Origin: Prevotella sp. khp7
GTDB lineage: Bacteria; Bacteroidota; Bacteroidia; Bacteroidales; Bacteroidaceae
Direction of reading: 5' to 3'
DNA length: 64,000 nt
Assembly (NCBI RefSeq): GCF_900109055.1
Contig: NZ_FOIV01000003.1
Coordinates: 124,001 to 188,000, forward strand
Of this stretch, positions 25,341 through 34,470 are shown one piece after another. The notes under the pieces were generated by a model. That model did not search any database and had not been told where the DNA came from. It worked only from the letters and a program-made list of their open reading frames with translations. The number at the start of each line of letters is the position of its first letter. Within the stretch, counting starts at the first letter, position 1. Position numbers and translations under genes: made by a program.

Positions 25341-28300
25341 ATGACTTTTACAGCATTTATCAAACGCCCGGTACTGTCTACGGTGATATCTATTGTCATC
25401 GTGCTACTGGGTTTCATCGGACTGGTCTCGCTTCCTATCGAGCAGTATCCGAATATTGCACCGCCTAACATCGTGGTGATGGGTAGTTACCCTGGTGCCG
25501 ATGCTGAGACGGTGAAGAATGCCGTGGTTACGCCTCTTGAGGAGAGTATCAACGGTGTTGAGGGAATGGATTATATCACCTCTACTGCATCGCCGGGTTC
25601 GGCTATGATTCAGGTGATGTTCCGTCAGGGCATGAACCCTGATATGTGTGCCGTGAACGTTCAGAACCGTGTGAGTCAGGCCACTGCCCTGTTGCCTGCC
25701 GAGGTTAACCAGATTGGTGTGCGCGTGGTAAAACGTCAGTCGTCACAGGTGCTGATGTATTCGCTGACATCCGACGGACGTTATGACGACGAGTTCCTTA
25801 CCAACTACAACGCTATTAATATTGTTCCTGCCCTAAAGCGTATCGAGGGTGTGGGTGATGCTTCTGGATTCAGCTCGAAGACCTACGCTATGCGTATATG
25901 GCTGAAGCCCGACGTGATGAAGCAGCACAGTCTGATTCCATCAGATATCACAGCCGCTCTGGCCGAGCAGAACATCGAGGCTGCACCAGGTAAGTTTGGT
26001 GAGCAGGCTCCCAATGTGGCTTACGAGTATTCGATGCGTTATACAGGTCGTTTCCGTACTGCCGAGGAGTTTGGCAACATCATCATTAAGAGCGATGCTA
26101 ATGGACAGACACTGAAGCTGAAGGATCTGGCTAAGATTGAGCTGGGCGGTGAAGGCTACTCGGTATCGATGAAGAACAATGGTGATCCTTCAGTAATGAC
26201 CATGATTCAGCAGGTAGCTGGTTCGAATGCTAACGAGATTGCCAAGCAGGTAAAGGCTGAGCTGGAGTCGCAGAAGAAACTGATGCCACCAGGCATGGAG
26301 GTGAAGATCAACTATGATGTAACCGAGTTCCTCTACGCCTCAATCGAGGAGGTTGTATTTACCCTCTTCATGACCTTGGCTCTGGTATTCTTCGTGGTTT
26401 ACATCTTCCTGCAGGACATGCGTTCTACGCTTATCCCTCTGATTGCTGTGCCTGTATCACTGGTAGGTACATTCTTCTTCCTGAATGTGATGGGATTCTC
26501 AATCAACCTGCTGGTACTGTCGGCTCTGCTGCTGGCCATTGCCATTGTGGTGGATGATGCCATCGTGGTGGTTGAGGCTGTTCATGCTAAGCTCGACCAG
26601 GGTTATAAGAGTCCGTTGACGGCCTCTATCGATGCCATGAACGAGATTTCAGGCGCTATTATCTCTATCACCCTGGTGATGGCAGCTGTGTTCGTGCCTG
26701 TATCATTCATCGGCGGAACATCAGGTACCTTCTATCGTGAGTTTGGTGTGACAATGGCTGTGTCAATTATTATTTCGGCAGTCAATGCTCTTACACTGTC
26801 GCCAGCCCTGTGTGCTATCTTCCTGAAGCCTCATGATAAGGAGGGTCACGAGAAGAAGATGTCGCGTGTGGATAGGTTCCACCAGTCGTTCAACGTGGCT
26901 TTCGATACCACTATCGGTAAGTATAAGAATATTCTGGAGAAACTGGTGCGCAAGCCATGGGCGATTATCGGCACCGTTGTTGTAGGTATCGCCGTGCTGG
27001 CAGTAACCTTCGTTACAACCAAGACAGGTCTGGTACCTGAGGAGGATACAGGTACGTTGTTCTGTACCATCTCTATGCCTCCTGCTACTTCTGAGGCTCG
27101 TACCAAGCAGGTTGTGCTGCAGGTGGATTCTATTCTGTCGCAGATTCCTGCTATCAAGAACCGTGAGATGGTTCAGGGTTACAACTTCATCGCAGGTGCT
27201 GGTTCCGACCAGGGTACGTTTATCATCAAACTGAAGTCTTTTGAGGAGCGTCAGAAAGGTCTTTGGTGGAAGATCAGTGGTCTCTGGCAGGGTGATGGCA
27301 TCTATCGCTTCTTTATCAATCCATACGATGCTACAGGTGTAATTGCCCAGATCTTTATCAAGACGGCTCATATCAAGGATGCACAGATTCTGGCATTCTC
27401 GCCCCCAATGATTCCTGGTTTCTCTGCTAACTCAGGTATCTCGCTGGTTATGCAGGACCGTACTGGTGGCGATCTGAACCGATTCTTCGGTGTGGTTAAA
27501 GAGTTCCTGGTAGAACTGAATAAGCGCCCAGAGTTCCAGACGGCACAAACCTCTTACAATCCTGGCTATCCTCAGTACATGGTACATGTGGATGTGGCTA
27601 AGTGTAAGCAGGCAGGCATCTCGCCAACAGCTGTGCTCAGTACACTGCAGGGTTACTATGGTGGACTGTATGGTTCAAACTTCAACTCATTCGGTAAACT
27701 CTACCGTGTGATGATTCAGGGTGCTCCCGAGACACGTATGACACCCGAGTCGCTTAATAGTATATATGTACGTACACCCGCGGGAATGTCGCCTGTTCAG
27801 GAGTTCTGTAACCTGGAGCGTGTATATGGCCCATTGAACATTAACCGCTTCAACCTGTTCACATCTATCAACGTAACAGGTACTGTGGCTGATGGCTATT
27901 CAACTGGTGAGGCTCTGAAGGCTATTGATGAGGTTGGTAAGCAGGTGTTGCCTGCAGGTTATACCTATGATTATTCCGGTCTGACACGTGAGGAGGCTAA
28001 GGCATCTAACACCACAGGTATCATCTTCCTGCTGTGTTTCATCTTCATCTACCTCATTCTGTCGGCACAGTACGAGTCGTATATCCTGCCACTCTCTGTA
28101 GTACTCTCTGTTCCATTCGGTCTGGCAGGCTGTTTCCTCTTTACTCAGCTCTTTGGCCATGCAAACGATATCTACATGCAGATTTCACTGATTATGCTGA
28201 TTGGTCTGTTGGCTAAGAACGCCATTCTGATTGTACAGTTCGCTTTGGAGCGTCGTCAGACGGGTATGGCCATCACATGGTCGGCTGTTTTGGGTGCTGC

Positions 28301-28601
28301 TGCCCGTCTTCGTCCTATCTTGATGACGTCTCTGGCCATGGTAATCGGACTGCTGCCAATGATGTTTGCCAGCGGTGTAGGTAAGAATGGTAACCAGACA
28401 CTGGGTGCTGCTGCCGTAGGCGGTATGTTGATTGGTACAATCCTGCAGCTCTTCGTAGTGCCCACGTTGTTTGTTATCTTCCAGTCTATTCAGGAGAAGA
28501 TCAGTCCGCTGAAGTTCGAGGACGAGGAGAACGCCGAGGTTGCCGCCGAATTGGCGCAGTATGCACACTCAAAACCTGTTGATTATGAATTGGAGAAGTA
28601 A
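25341..28601 (+). CDS. RND efflux pump, inner-membrane permease (AcrB/HAE1 family)
   Basis: A 1086-residue proton-driven multidrug pump subunit of the usual length. The first span starts 'FIKRPVLSTVISIVIVLLGFIGLVSLPIEQYP'-like sequence, followed by a porter domain. 'LLAIAIVVDDAIVVVEAV' carries the two Asp residues of the proton relay in span 4, and 'GAIISITLVMAAVFVPVSFIGG' follows. The second half repeats the layout: porter domain, then spans from about residue 890 with 'LIMLIGLLAKNAILIVQFA' and 'RLRPILMTSLAMVIGLLPMM'. Substrates cannot be predicted. The outer-membrane channel gene starts one base after its stop. Confidence 0.95.
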   Translation: MTFTAFIKRPVLSTVISIVIVLLGFIGLVSLPIEQYPNIAPPNIVVMGSYPGADAETVKNAVVTPLEESINGVEGMDYITSTASPGSAMIQVMFRQGMNPDMCAVNVQNRVSQATALLPAEVNQIGVRVVKRQSSQVLMYSLTSDGRYDDEFLTNYNAINIVPALKRIEGVGDASGFSSKTYAMRIWLKPDVMKQHSLIPSDITAALAEQNIEAAPGKFGEQAPNVAYEYSMRYTGRFRTAEEFGNIIIKSDANGQTLKLKDLAKIELGGEGYSVSMKNNGDPSVMTMIQQVAGSNANEIAKQVKAELESQKKLMPPGMEVKINYDVTEFLYASIEEVVFTLFMTLALVFFVVYIFLQDMRSTLIPLIAVPVSLVGTFFFLNVMGFSINLLVLSALLLAIAIVVDDAIVVVEAVHAKLDQGYKSPLTASIDAMNEISGAIISITLVMAAVFVPVSFIGGTSGTFYREFGVTMAVSIIISAVNALTLSPALCAIFLKPHDKEGHEKKMSRVDRFHQSFNVAFDTTIGKYKNILEKLVRKPWAIIGTVVVGIAVLAVTFVTTKTGLVPEEDTGTLFCTISMPPATSEARTKQVVLQVDSILSQIPAIKNREMVQGYNFIAGAGSDQGTFIIKLKSFEERQKGLWWKISGLWQGDGIYRFFINPYDATGVIAQIFIKTAHIKDAQILAFSPPMIPGFSANSGISLVMQDRTGGDLNRFFGVVKEFLVELNKRPEFQTAQTSYNPGYPQYMVHVDVAKCKQAGISPTAVLSTLQGYYGGLYGSNFNSFGKLYRVMIQGAPETRMTPESLNSIYVRTPAGMSPVQEFCNLERVYGPLNINRFNLFTSINVTGTVADGYSTGEALKAIDEVGKQVLPAGYTYDYSGLTREEAKASNTTGIIFLLCFIFIYLILSAQYESYILPLSVVLSVPFGLAGCFLFTQLFGHANDIYMQISLIMLIGLLAKNAILIVQFALERRQTGMAITWSAVLGAAARLRPILMTSLAMVIGLLPMMFASGVGKNGNQTLGAAAVGGMLIGTILQLFVVPTLFVIFQSIQEKISPLKFEDEENAEVAAELAQYAHSKPVDYELEK

Positions 28602-28602
28602 T

Positions 28603-29982
28603 ATGAAGAAACTGATGATATTTATGTCCGCAGCCCTGCTGCTGTCGAGTTGCGGACTTTATAACAAGTACGAGCGTCCTGAGGTTGACACCAAAGGTAT
28701 CGTTCGTGATACCCAGTCGCTGACCGATACGCTTGCTGTACAGGATACCATCTCGTTTGGTAATATGCCGTGGCGAAGTGTGTTCACCGATCCTCAGTTG
28801 CAGGTACTCATCCAGCAAGGCCTCGACAACAATCCCGACTTGTTGAATGCTGCCCTCAATGTGAAGATGGTGAACGAGGCCTTGAAGATTGCCAAACTGG
28901 CATTCTTGCCTTCGGTTGCTCTCAGTCCTCAAGGTACTCTGACCTCGTTCGACGGTGCTGCAGCTACGAAGTCATATTCGCTTCCAGTGTCAGCTAGTTG
29001 GAATGTCGATCTGTTTGGCAATCTGCTTAGTGCTAAGCGTTCGGCCCAGATGCAGCTCCTTGCCACCAAAGACTATCAGACGGTGGTGAAGACCAATGTT
29101 ATTTCGACAATCGCCAACCTGTATTATACTCTGTTGATGATTGACCGTCAGTTGGAGATTGTTACCGATATGGAGCAGTTGACTAAGGAAACTTGGGAGA
29201 AGATGCGGTTCATGCACGATAACCGTATAGGCTATCGTTCTACGGCCGTTCAGAGCGCCGAGGCTGCCTACTATCAGGTTCAGGCTCAGCACATCGACCT
29301 TCAGCGCCAGATGCGTGAGACGGAGAATTCACTCTCCCTGCTGCTCGGGCAGCCAGGTCAGGCTATTCCCCGTGGCAAGTTCAATGACCAGTCTCTGCCT
29401 ACTGAACTCTCTACAGGTGTAGGCATCCAGATGTTGGCCAACCGTGCTGATGTTCACTCTTACGAGATGGCACTCGCTCAGTGTTTCTATGATGTAGAGA
29501 CGGCTCGTAGTCGCTTCTATCCTAACATCACCATCACAGGTACTGCCGCCTTTACCAATCAGAATGGTCTGGTTAATCCTGGTAAGTGGCTTCTCTCGGC
29601 TGTTGGTTCGCTCACTCAGCCCATCTTCCAGCACGGACAGATTGTGGCTGGTCTTAAAGTGGCTAAGATGCAGTATGAGCAGGCCTATAATACTTGGCAG
29701 AATGCTATCTACAAAGCAGGCAACGAGGTGTCTAACGCCCTTGTGGCTTACAACTCGTATGCCCAGAAGGCAGAGCTCGACGGCAAGCGCGTTAATGTGC
29801 TGAAGCAGAATGTCGAGGATACCAAGAAACTGATGGAGTCATCGTCAAACACCACCTACCTTGAGGTGATTACCGCTCAGAGCAATCTGCTCAATGCCGA
29901 GATCAACGAGGTGAGCGATCAGCTCAGTAAGATGCAGGCCGTAGTATCACTCTATCAGGCCCTCGGTGGTGGCGTAAAATAA
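28603..29982 (+). CDS. TolC-family outer-membrane efflux lipoprotein
   Basis: A 459-residue protein with a lipoprotein signal ('MKKLMIFMSAALLLSSCGLY', Cys at about residue 17). It has two outer-membrane efflux repeats: the first near 'WRSVFTDPQLQVLIQQGLDNNPDLL', the second from 'RADVHSYEMALAQCFYDVETARSRFYPNITITG', with long helices for the periplasmic tunnel. It completes the tripartite pump. ATG 28603 is used, immediately after the pump's stop; the longer frame from 28540 overlaps the pump gene. Confidence 0.93.
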   Translation: MKKLMIFMSAALLLSSCGLYNKYERPEVDTKGIVRDTQSLTDTLAVQDTISFGNMPWRSVFTDPQLQVLIQQGLDNNPDLLNAALNVKMVNEALKIAKLAFLPSVALSPQGTLTSFDGAAATKSYSLPVSASWNVDLFGNLLSAKRSAQMQLLATKDYQTVVKTNVISTIANLYYTLLMIDRQLEIVTDMEQLTKETWEKMRFMHDNRIGYRSTAVQSAEAAYYQVQAQHIDLQRQMRETENSLSLLLGQPGQAIPRGKFNDQSLPTELSTGVGIQMLANRADVHSYEMALAQCFYDVETARSRFYPNITITGTAAFTNQNGLVNPGKWLLSAVGSLTQPIFQHGQIVAGLKVAKMQYEQAYNTWQNAIYKAGNEVSNALVAYNSYAQKAELDGKRVNVLKQNVEDTKKLMESSSNTTYLEVITAQSNLLNAEINEVSDQLSKMQAVVSLYQALGGGVK

Positions 29983-29989
29983 TTAATTA

Positions 29990-30020
29990 GGCATGGATTA
30001 AAACGGCTTTTAATAAAGAT
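29990..30020. repeat. Degenerate copy of the dispersed ATCCGTG repeat
   Basis: Starts 'GGCATGGATTAAAACGG' just after the efflux operon; resembles the left arm of the inverted repeat at 36458. Confidence 0.35.
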
Positions 30021-30085
30021 ACGGAAAAAGTTACGTTTTCTTGAAAAAGAGTCGCGTAAATCTGTGCCCCCAAAACAAAAAGAAT

Positions 30086-30865
30086 ATGGCAAGTGAAATA
30101 AGTCCCAAAGCTGAGATTAGCCCAAAGGCGAAGATTGGCGACAACTGTAAGATATTCCCCTTTGTGTATATCGAGGACGATGTGGTGATTGGTGACAACT
30201 GTATCATCTTCCCCTTTGTCAGCATCTGCGACGGCTCGCGTATAGGTAACAACAACAAGATCCATCAAGGCTCGGTGATTGCCGCCCTGCCTCAGGATTT
30301 TGATTTCTGTGGTGAGAAGTCGTATGTTGAGATTGGTGATAACAACGTGATTCGCGAGAATGTTGTCATTAACCGCGGAACCCATCGCGATGGTGTCACA
30401 AAGATAGGCAATCACAACTTCCTGCTTGAGGGTACTCATATCAGCCACGATACCGTGGTGGGCACCAATTGCGTGTTTGGTTATGGTACCAAGATTGCAG
30501 GTGACTGCGAGATTGGCAATGGTGTCATCTTCTCATCTGGAGCCATTCAGAATGCAGGTACTCGTGCTGGCGATCTCTCATTGATCCAGGCTGGTTGCAC
30601 CTTCTCTCATGATGTGCCTCCATACGTTATCGCTGGTGGTAGTCCAATGGAGTATGGTGGTCCCAATACGACGATGATGAATTATGCAGAGATCGATTCA
30701 AAGGTTCAGAAGCACATTGCAAATGCTTACCGCTTGTTGTTCCATGGAAAAACCAGTGTTTTCGATGTTATCAATCAAATCAAGGATCAGGTGCCCGATG
30801 GCCCGGAGATTCAGAATATCATCCACTTCCTTGAGAATAGCAAACGAGGTATTATGTGTAAGTAA
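30086..30865 (+). CDS. LpxA-like acyl-ACP--UDP-GlcNAc O-acyltransferase paralogue
   Basis: A 259-residue left-handed beta-helix protein with hexapeptide repeats ('ISPKAKIGDNCKIFPFVYIEDDVVIGDN'-type) over residues 4-190. 'GTHISHDTVVG' holds the His (121) matching the catalytic base of LpxA, and 'IRENVVINRGT' is the LpxA loop. The C-terminal helical domain is short. LpxA starts lipid A synthesis, but the usual neighbours lpxC, lpxD and fabZ are absent, and the region 'SSGAIQNAGTRAGDLSLIQ' departs from typical LpxA. It may be a second copy with another acceptor. ATG 30086 was preferred over 30041. Confidence 0.75.
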   Translation: MASEISPKAEISPKAKIGDNCKIFPFVYIEDDVVIGDNCIIFPFVSICDGSRIGNNNKIHQGSVIAALPQDFDFCGEKSYVEIGDNNVIRENVVINRGTHRDGVTKIGNHNFLLEGTHISHDTVVGTNCVFGYGTKIAGDCEIGNGVIFSSGAIQNAGTRAGDLSLIQAGCTFSHDVPPYVIAGGSPMEYGGPNTTMMNYAEIDSKVQKHIANAYRLLFHGKTSVFDVINQIKDQVPDGPEIQNIIHFLENSKRGIMCK

Positions 30866-30870
30866 ATATA

Positions 30871-30906
30871 AATCCCCAGCCGATTGGTTGGGGATTTGTA
30901 TTTTTT
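30871..30906. terminator. Bidirectional rho-independent terminator
   Basis: Hairpin AATCCCCAgCC-GATT-GGtTGGGGATT followed by a T-run at 30901-30906. It serves the LpxA-like gene and, on the other strand, the radical SAM gene that ends at 30905. Confidence 0.8.
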
Positions 30907-31681
30907 AATATGATGCTGTGCAAGGTATTCCTGCTGCGATGACGCGGTCGCGGATGACATCGAGTTGTTCGTGAGTGGCTTTGAGCAGACCTTGTGTGGG
31001 TGTCTCGCGGTCAATCGTGTAAATCATGACCTGTTGGGGAGCAATTTCCTTGACAGCCTCCAACCAGGGGTTGACGTACTCGTCGCCTGTATTGTCTATC
31101 GATTCATTGTTGCAGACGCCGCGCATAAACATGGTCTGTATGATGACATGGCCGTGGAAGGCTTTCAGTCGCTCAATGATGACGTTGACGTCGTAGGTGC
31201 CGTTCGGATGGTCTACCTTATTAATATATGTAGGATCTACGGTGTCGAGTTTAAGGATGTTATTGTCTACTCGCATCAGGGCATCGTGTACTTTCTGTCG
31301 GTGAATCATCGTGGAATTGCTGAGCACACTGACTTTTGCCTTGGGACAATATTGGTTGCGCAAACGGATGGTATCGTCGATGATCTCAGCAAAGTGCGGG
31401 TGACAGGTCGGCTCGCCGTTGCCAGCAAAGGTCAGTACGTCGGGCAACTGTCCTTCTGCAGTCATCTGCTGTAGTCTTTCCTCTAATTTCTCTGCCACTT
31501 CCTTGCGGGTGGGTAGCGGCAGGGTGGGGCGATGGTCTTCGTTGAAGCCGCATTCACAATAGATGCAATCGAAACTGCACACCTTACCGTCGGCAGGCAG
31601 AAGGTTGATGCCCAGTGAGATGCCCAGCCTGCGACTGTGAACAGGTCCGAAAATCGGTGAAGGATAAATAATCGTACTCAT
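30905..31681 (-). CDS. Radical SAM protein
   Basis: A 258-residue protein with the CxxxCxxC iron-sulfur motif 'CSFDCIYCECG' (Cys35, Cys39, Cys42), preceded by 'GPVHSRRLGISLGINLLP' and followed by 'LTFAGNGEPTCHPHF', the glycine-rich SAM-binding strand. This pattern is seen in a small radical SAM family (MoaA/wyosine-like) without a firmly known reaction. The length suggests the core domain only. A near-leaderless promoter (-7 at 31690-31697) precedes it, divergent from ftsX. Confidence 0.85.
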   Translation of the reverse strand: MSTIIYPSPIFGPVHSRRLGISLGINLLPADGKVCSFDCIYCECGFNEDHRPTLPLPTRKEVAEKLEERLQQMTAEGQLPDVLTFAGNGEPTCHPHFAEIIDDTIRLRNQYCPKAKVSVLSNSTMIHRQKVHDALMRVDNNILKLDTVDPTYINKVDHPNGTYDVNVIIERLKAFHGHVIIQTMFMRGVCNNESIDNTGDEYVNPWLEAVKEIAPQQVMIYTIDRETPTQGLLKATHEQLDVIRDRVIAAGIPCTASY

Positions 31682-31689
31682 ATTGGGTG

Positions 31690-31697
31690 CAAAATTA
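31690..31697 (-). promoter_or_regulatory. -7 element (TAATTTTG) of the radical SAM gene
   Basis: Minus-strand TAATTTTG followed by CACCC; ATG 31681 begins nine bases after the end of the element, giving a very short leader. Confidence 0.55.
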
Positions 31698-31706
31698 CTA
31701 AATTAT

Positions 31707-31737
31707 TTTGTGATGCAAAAAAAATATCGTAACTTTG
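31707..31737 (+). promoter_or_regulatory. Sigma-A promoter of the ftsX operon
   Basis: TTTG (31707-31710), a 19-base spacer, TAACTTTG (31730-31737). It lies inside the longer frame from 31683, which supports ATG 31770 as the ftsX start. Confidence 0.65.
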
Positions 31738-31769
31738 CAGCCAAAATCGATTTTTACGTACGTAAATTA

Positions 31770-32648
31770 ATGAATAGACGTAGGAAGAATACTGGCAACC
31801 GTCGTGGTATGCAGCTGGTAACCCTCTGTATCAGTACGGCGATGGTGCTGGTGCTGTTGGGTATGGTCGTACTTTCTGTACAGACCTCTCGCAACTTGTC
31901 GCGGTGGGTGAAGGAGAATCTCACCGTAACTGTCATGTTAAGTGATGATGTGAGTGTCAATGGTGCCAAGTCGTTGTGTCGTGACCTTTATCACAGACCT
32001 TATTCCAGAAACATCGACTACATCAGTAGTGAGCAGGCATTGAAGGAACAGACGGAAGCCATGGGCTCTGACCCCTCGGAATTCCTCGGTGTAAACCCTT
32101 TCCCTGCTACGTTGGAACTTCGGCTTAACTCGGATTATGCCAATCGTGATTCCCTTAAGTGGATTGCTGAGGAGTTGAAGAAAAAACCGCAGATTGCCGA
32201 TGTTGCCTATCAGGTGGACCTGATGGATAGTGTGAACAGGAATCTGACAAAGTTGAACTTCCTGTTTCTGGCATTGGCGGTATTGCTGACGTTTGTATCG
32301 TTCTCATTGATTAACAATACCGTGAAGTTGAGTGTGTACTCGCGCCGTTTCTCGATTCACACGATGAAGCTGGTAGGTGCCTCTTGGGGCTTTATCCGCC
32401 GCCCATTCATGCACCAGGGACTGATTGTCGGCGTCATTGCGGCTTTGATTGCTATTGTTGTGCTTGGCTGCTGCGTCTATGGTCTCTATTATTATGAGCC
32501 CAATGTGATGACCGTGATTACATGGCGTGAACTGGTTGTTACGGCGGTTGCTGTGCTGCTGTTTGGCATCATCATCACGGCGGCCTGCTCTTACATTTCG
32601 GTGAATAAGTTCCTGCGCATGTCGGCAGGCGATCTTTATAAGATATAA
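31770..32648 (+). CDS. ftsX: Cell division ABC-transporter-like permease FtsX
   Basis: A 292-residue inner-membrane protein with four spans (one near residue 25, three in the C-terminal half) and a periplasmic domain between the first two. 'NLTVTVMLSDDVS', 'PFPATLELRLNSDYA' and 'VDLMDSVNRNLTKLNFLFLAL' are typical of Bacteroidota FtsX, and 'HTMKLVGASWGFIRRPFMHQGL' is the conserved cytoplasmic loop. With FtsE (not in this window) it controls peptidoglycan hydrolases during division. First gene of ftsX-DUF3098-uppP-truB-queA-folK. Confidence 0.9.
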   Translation: MNRRRKNTGNRRGMQLVTLCISTAMVLVLLGMVVLSVQTSRNLSRWVKENLTVTVMLSDDVSVNGAKSLCRDLYHRPYSRNIDYISSEQALKEQTEAMGSDPSEFLGVNPFPATLELRLNSDYANRDSLKWIAEELKKKPQIADVAYQVDLMDSVNRNLTKLNFLFLALAVLLTFVSFSLINNTVKLSVYSRRFSIHTMKLVGASWGFIRRPFMHQGLIVGVIAALIAIVVLGCCVYGLYYYEPNVMTVITWRELVVTAVAVLLFGIIITAACSYISVNKFLRMSAGDLYKI

Positions 32649-32675
32649 AAGGCTTAAAAAGTAAAAAGTTGAAAA

Positions 32676-32900
32676 ATGGATAAGAAGAATTTTGCATTCG
32701 ACAAAGTGAATTATATATTGCTGGCCGTGAGTATGGTTGTTGTGGTCATTGGTTTTCTGCTGATGGTGGGTCCGAACTCGTCGGAGACGGCATTCGAGCC
32801 CGACATCTTCAGTGTGCGCCGCATCAAGGTGGCCCCAGTGGTATGCCTTATCGGTTTCGTGTCGATGATTTACGCTGTTGTAAGAAAACCAAAGAATTAA
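32676..32900 (+). CDS. DUF3098 domain-containing membrane protein
   Basis: A 74-residue protein with two membrane spans ('YILLAVSMVVVVIGFLLMVG' and 'VAPVVCLIGFVSMIYAVV') separated by a short loop with 'FEPDIFSVRRIKVAP'. This is the DUF3098 family, regularly found between ftsX and uppP in Bacteroidota. Function unknown; the fixed neighbourhood suggests an envelope or division role. Confidence 0.9.
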   Translation: MDKKNFAFDKVNYILLAVSMVVVVIGFLLMVGPNSSETAFEPDIFSVRRIKVAPVVCLIGFVSMIYAVVRKPKN

Positions 32901-32912
32901 GATTGTATACCC

Positions 32913-33770
32913 ATGGACTGGATTCAGACTGTTATTATAGCCATTATTGAGGGACTGACAGAATTCCTGCCTGTATCGTCTACAGGTCATATGATTATTG
33001 CCCAGAATCTGTTAGGCGTGCCTCAGGGCGATCCTTTTGTACATGCCTTTACGTTTATCATTCAGTTTGGTGCCATCCTGTCGGTGGTATGTCTCTATTG
33101 GAAGCGTTTCTTCCAGTTCGACAATACGCCAGACCCCATGGCCTTTACCTGGTGGCAAAAACTCAGGCACAAGTATTACTTCTATTGGCTCCTTATCGTG
33201 GGAGTCATCCCTGCTGTGGTCATTGGTCTGCTGGCCAAGAAGTCGGGCTTGCTCGACTGGCTGCTCGACAGTGTCGAGGTGGTGGCTATCATGCTGGTTG
33301 TCGGTGGTGTGTTCATGCTCTTCTGCGATAAACTGTTTAATAAGGGTAGCGAGGATAATAAGGTCGATGAGCGCCGTGCTTTCAAGATAGGTCTTTACCA
33401 GTGTATCTCTGTGATTCCTGGTGTGTCGCGATCTATGGCGACAATCGTTGGAGGAATGACTCAAGGACTTACTCGTAGGCGAGCTGCCAAGTTCTCGTTC
33501 TTCTTGGCTGTGCCAACTATGGCGGGAGCAACATTGCTCGATTTGCTCGATCTGTTGAAGGAAGATACGGCTTGGGCCACAAGTCATAACATCACCATGC
33601 TGCTTCTGGGCAGTGCCATTGCCTTCGTCGTGGCTCTGTTCGCTATGAAGTGGTTTGTCAATTACCTGACGAAGTACGGCTTCAAGGCATTTGGTATCTA
33701 TCGTATTGTGGTAGGTAGTATTATCATTATACTGCTGCTCACGGGACATTCACTTGCAATGGTTGACTAA
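32913..33770 (+). CDS. uppP: Undecaprenyl-diphosphatase
   Basis: A 285-residue inner-membrane enzyme (BacA/UppP family) that dephosphorylates undecaprenyl diphosphate to recycle the lipid carrier for peptidoglycan and surface glycans. Conserved sites are 'IIEGLTEFLPVSSTGHM' (residues about 12-28) and 'IPGVSRSMATIVGG' (about 169-182), with about eight spans. Members of this family can raise bacitracin tolerance. The truB start codon overlaps its stop by one base. Confidence 0.95.
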   Translation: MDWIQTVIIAIIEGLTEFLPVSSTGHMIIAQNLLGVPQGDPFVHAFTFIIQFGAILSVVCLYWKRFFQFDNTPDPMAFTWWQKLRHKYYFYWLLIVGVIPAVVIGLLAKKSGLLDWLLDSVEVVAIMLVVGGVFMLFCDKLFNKGSEDNKVDERRAFKIGLYQCISVIPGVSRSMATIVGGMTQGLTRRRAAKFSFFLAVPTMAGATLLDLLDLLKEDTAWATSHNITMLLLGSAIAFVVALFAMKWFVNYLTKYGFKAFGIYRIVVGSIIIILLLTGHSLAMVD

Positions 33771-34465
33771 TGAACTTTCAGGAAGGTGCTTTTATATATA
33801 TAAACAAGCCTTACCGAATGTCGAGTTTCGGTGCTTTGGCACATATTCGTTATGTGCTTTCCAAGCGTTTGCATGTCAAGCGTGTGAAGATGGGGCATGC
33901 CGGAACGCTCGACCCTCTGGCTACAGGTGTGCTGATCCTGTGTACAGGCAAGGCCACCAAGCAGATTGGGTCGCTTCAGTTGCAGTCTAAGGAGTATACT
34001 GCTACCCTACAGCTTGGAGCCACGACGCCGAGTTTCGACCGCGAACATAGTGTTGACTATACATATCCGACGAAACATATAACCCGCGAACTGATAGAGG
34101 CTACCCTGCCTCAGTTTGTCGGTAATATCATGCAGCGTCCTCCGCTTTACTCGGCTTGTATGGTAGCAGGCGACAGGGCGTACGAATTGGCTCGTAAGGG
34201 GGTTGACATGGAACTGGCTGCAAAGCCTATCCGTATTGACGAGATAGAACTCACGTCGTTTGACCCTGTGCTGATGCAGATGTCTATTCGTGTGGCATGT
34301 GGAAAAGGCACATATATCCGTTCGCTGGCCCGCGATATCGGCGAGGCGCTTGGCAGCGGAGCTTTCCTGACCGCTCTTTGTCGGACCAGGGTGGGCGATG
34401 TAAGGATAGAAGACTGTCTGACGTTTGATGAGTTCCCTCAATGGTTAGAAAGAAATATTGATTAA
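33770..34465 (+). CDS. truB: tRNA pseudouridine-55 synthase
   Basis: A 231-residue enzyme that makes pseudouridine 55 in the T-loop of tRNAs. 'VKMGHAGTLDPLATGVLILCTG' has the catalytic Asp, 'RPPLYSACMVAGDRAYELARKG' is the RNA-binding stretch, and 'CGKGTYIRSLARDIGEALGSGAFL' is the C-terminal signature. It lacks the extra C-terminal PUA domain of longer TruB proteins, which is usual in this phylum. Confidence 0.95.
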   Translation: MNFQEGAFIYINKPYRMSSFGALAHIRYVLSKRLHVKRVKMGHAGTLDPLATGVLILCTGKATKQIGSLQLQSKEYTATLQLGATTPSFDREHSVDYTYPTKHITRELIEATLPQFVGNIMQRPPLYSACMVAGDRAYELARKGVDMELAAKPIRIDEIELTSFDPVLMQMSIRVACGKGTYIRSLARDIGEALGSGAFLTALCRTRVGDVRIEDCLTFDEFPQWLERNID

Positions 34466-34470
34466 TATAT

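Noticed and set aside
33012..33749. A 245-codon minus-strand frame across uppP
   Set aside because: Entirely covered by the well-conserved uppP; the His/Gln/Glu-rich product is typical of antisense shadow frames.
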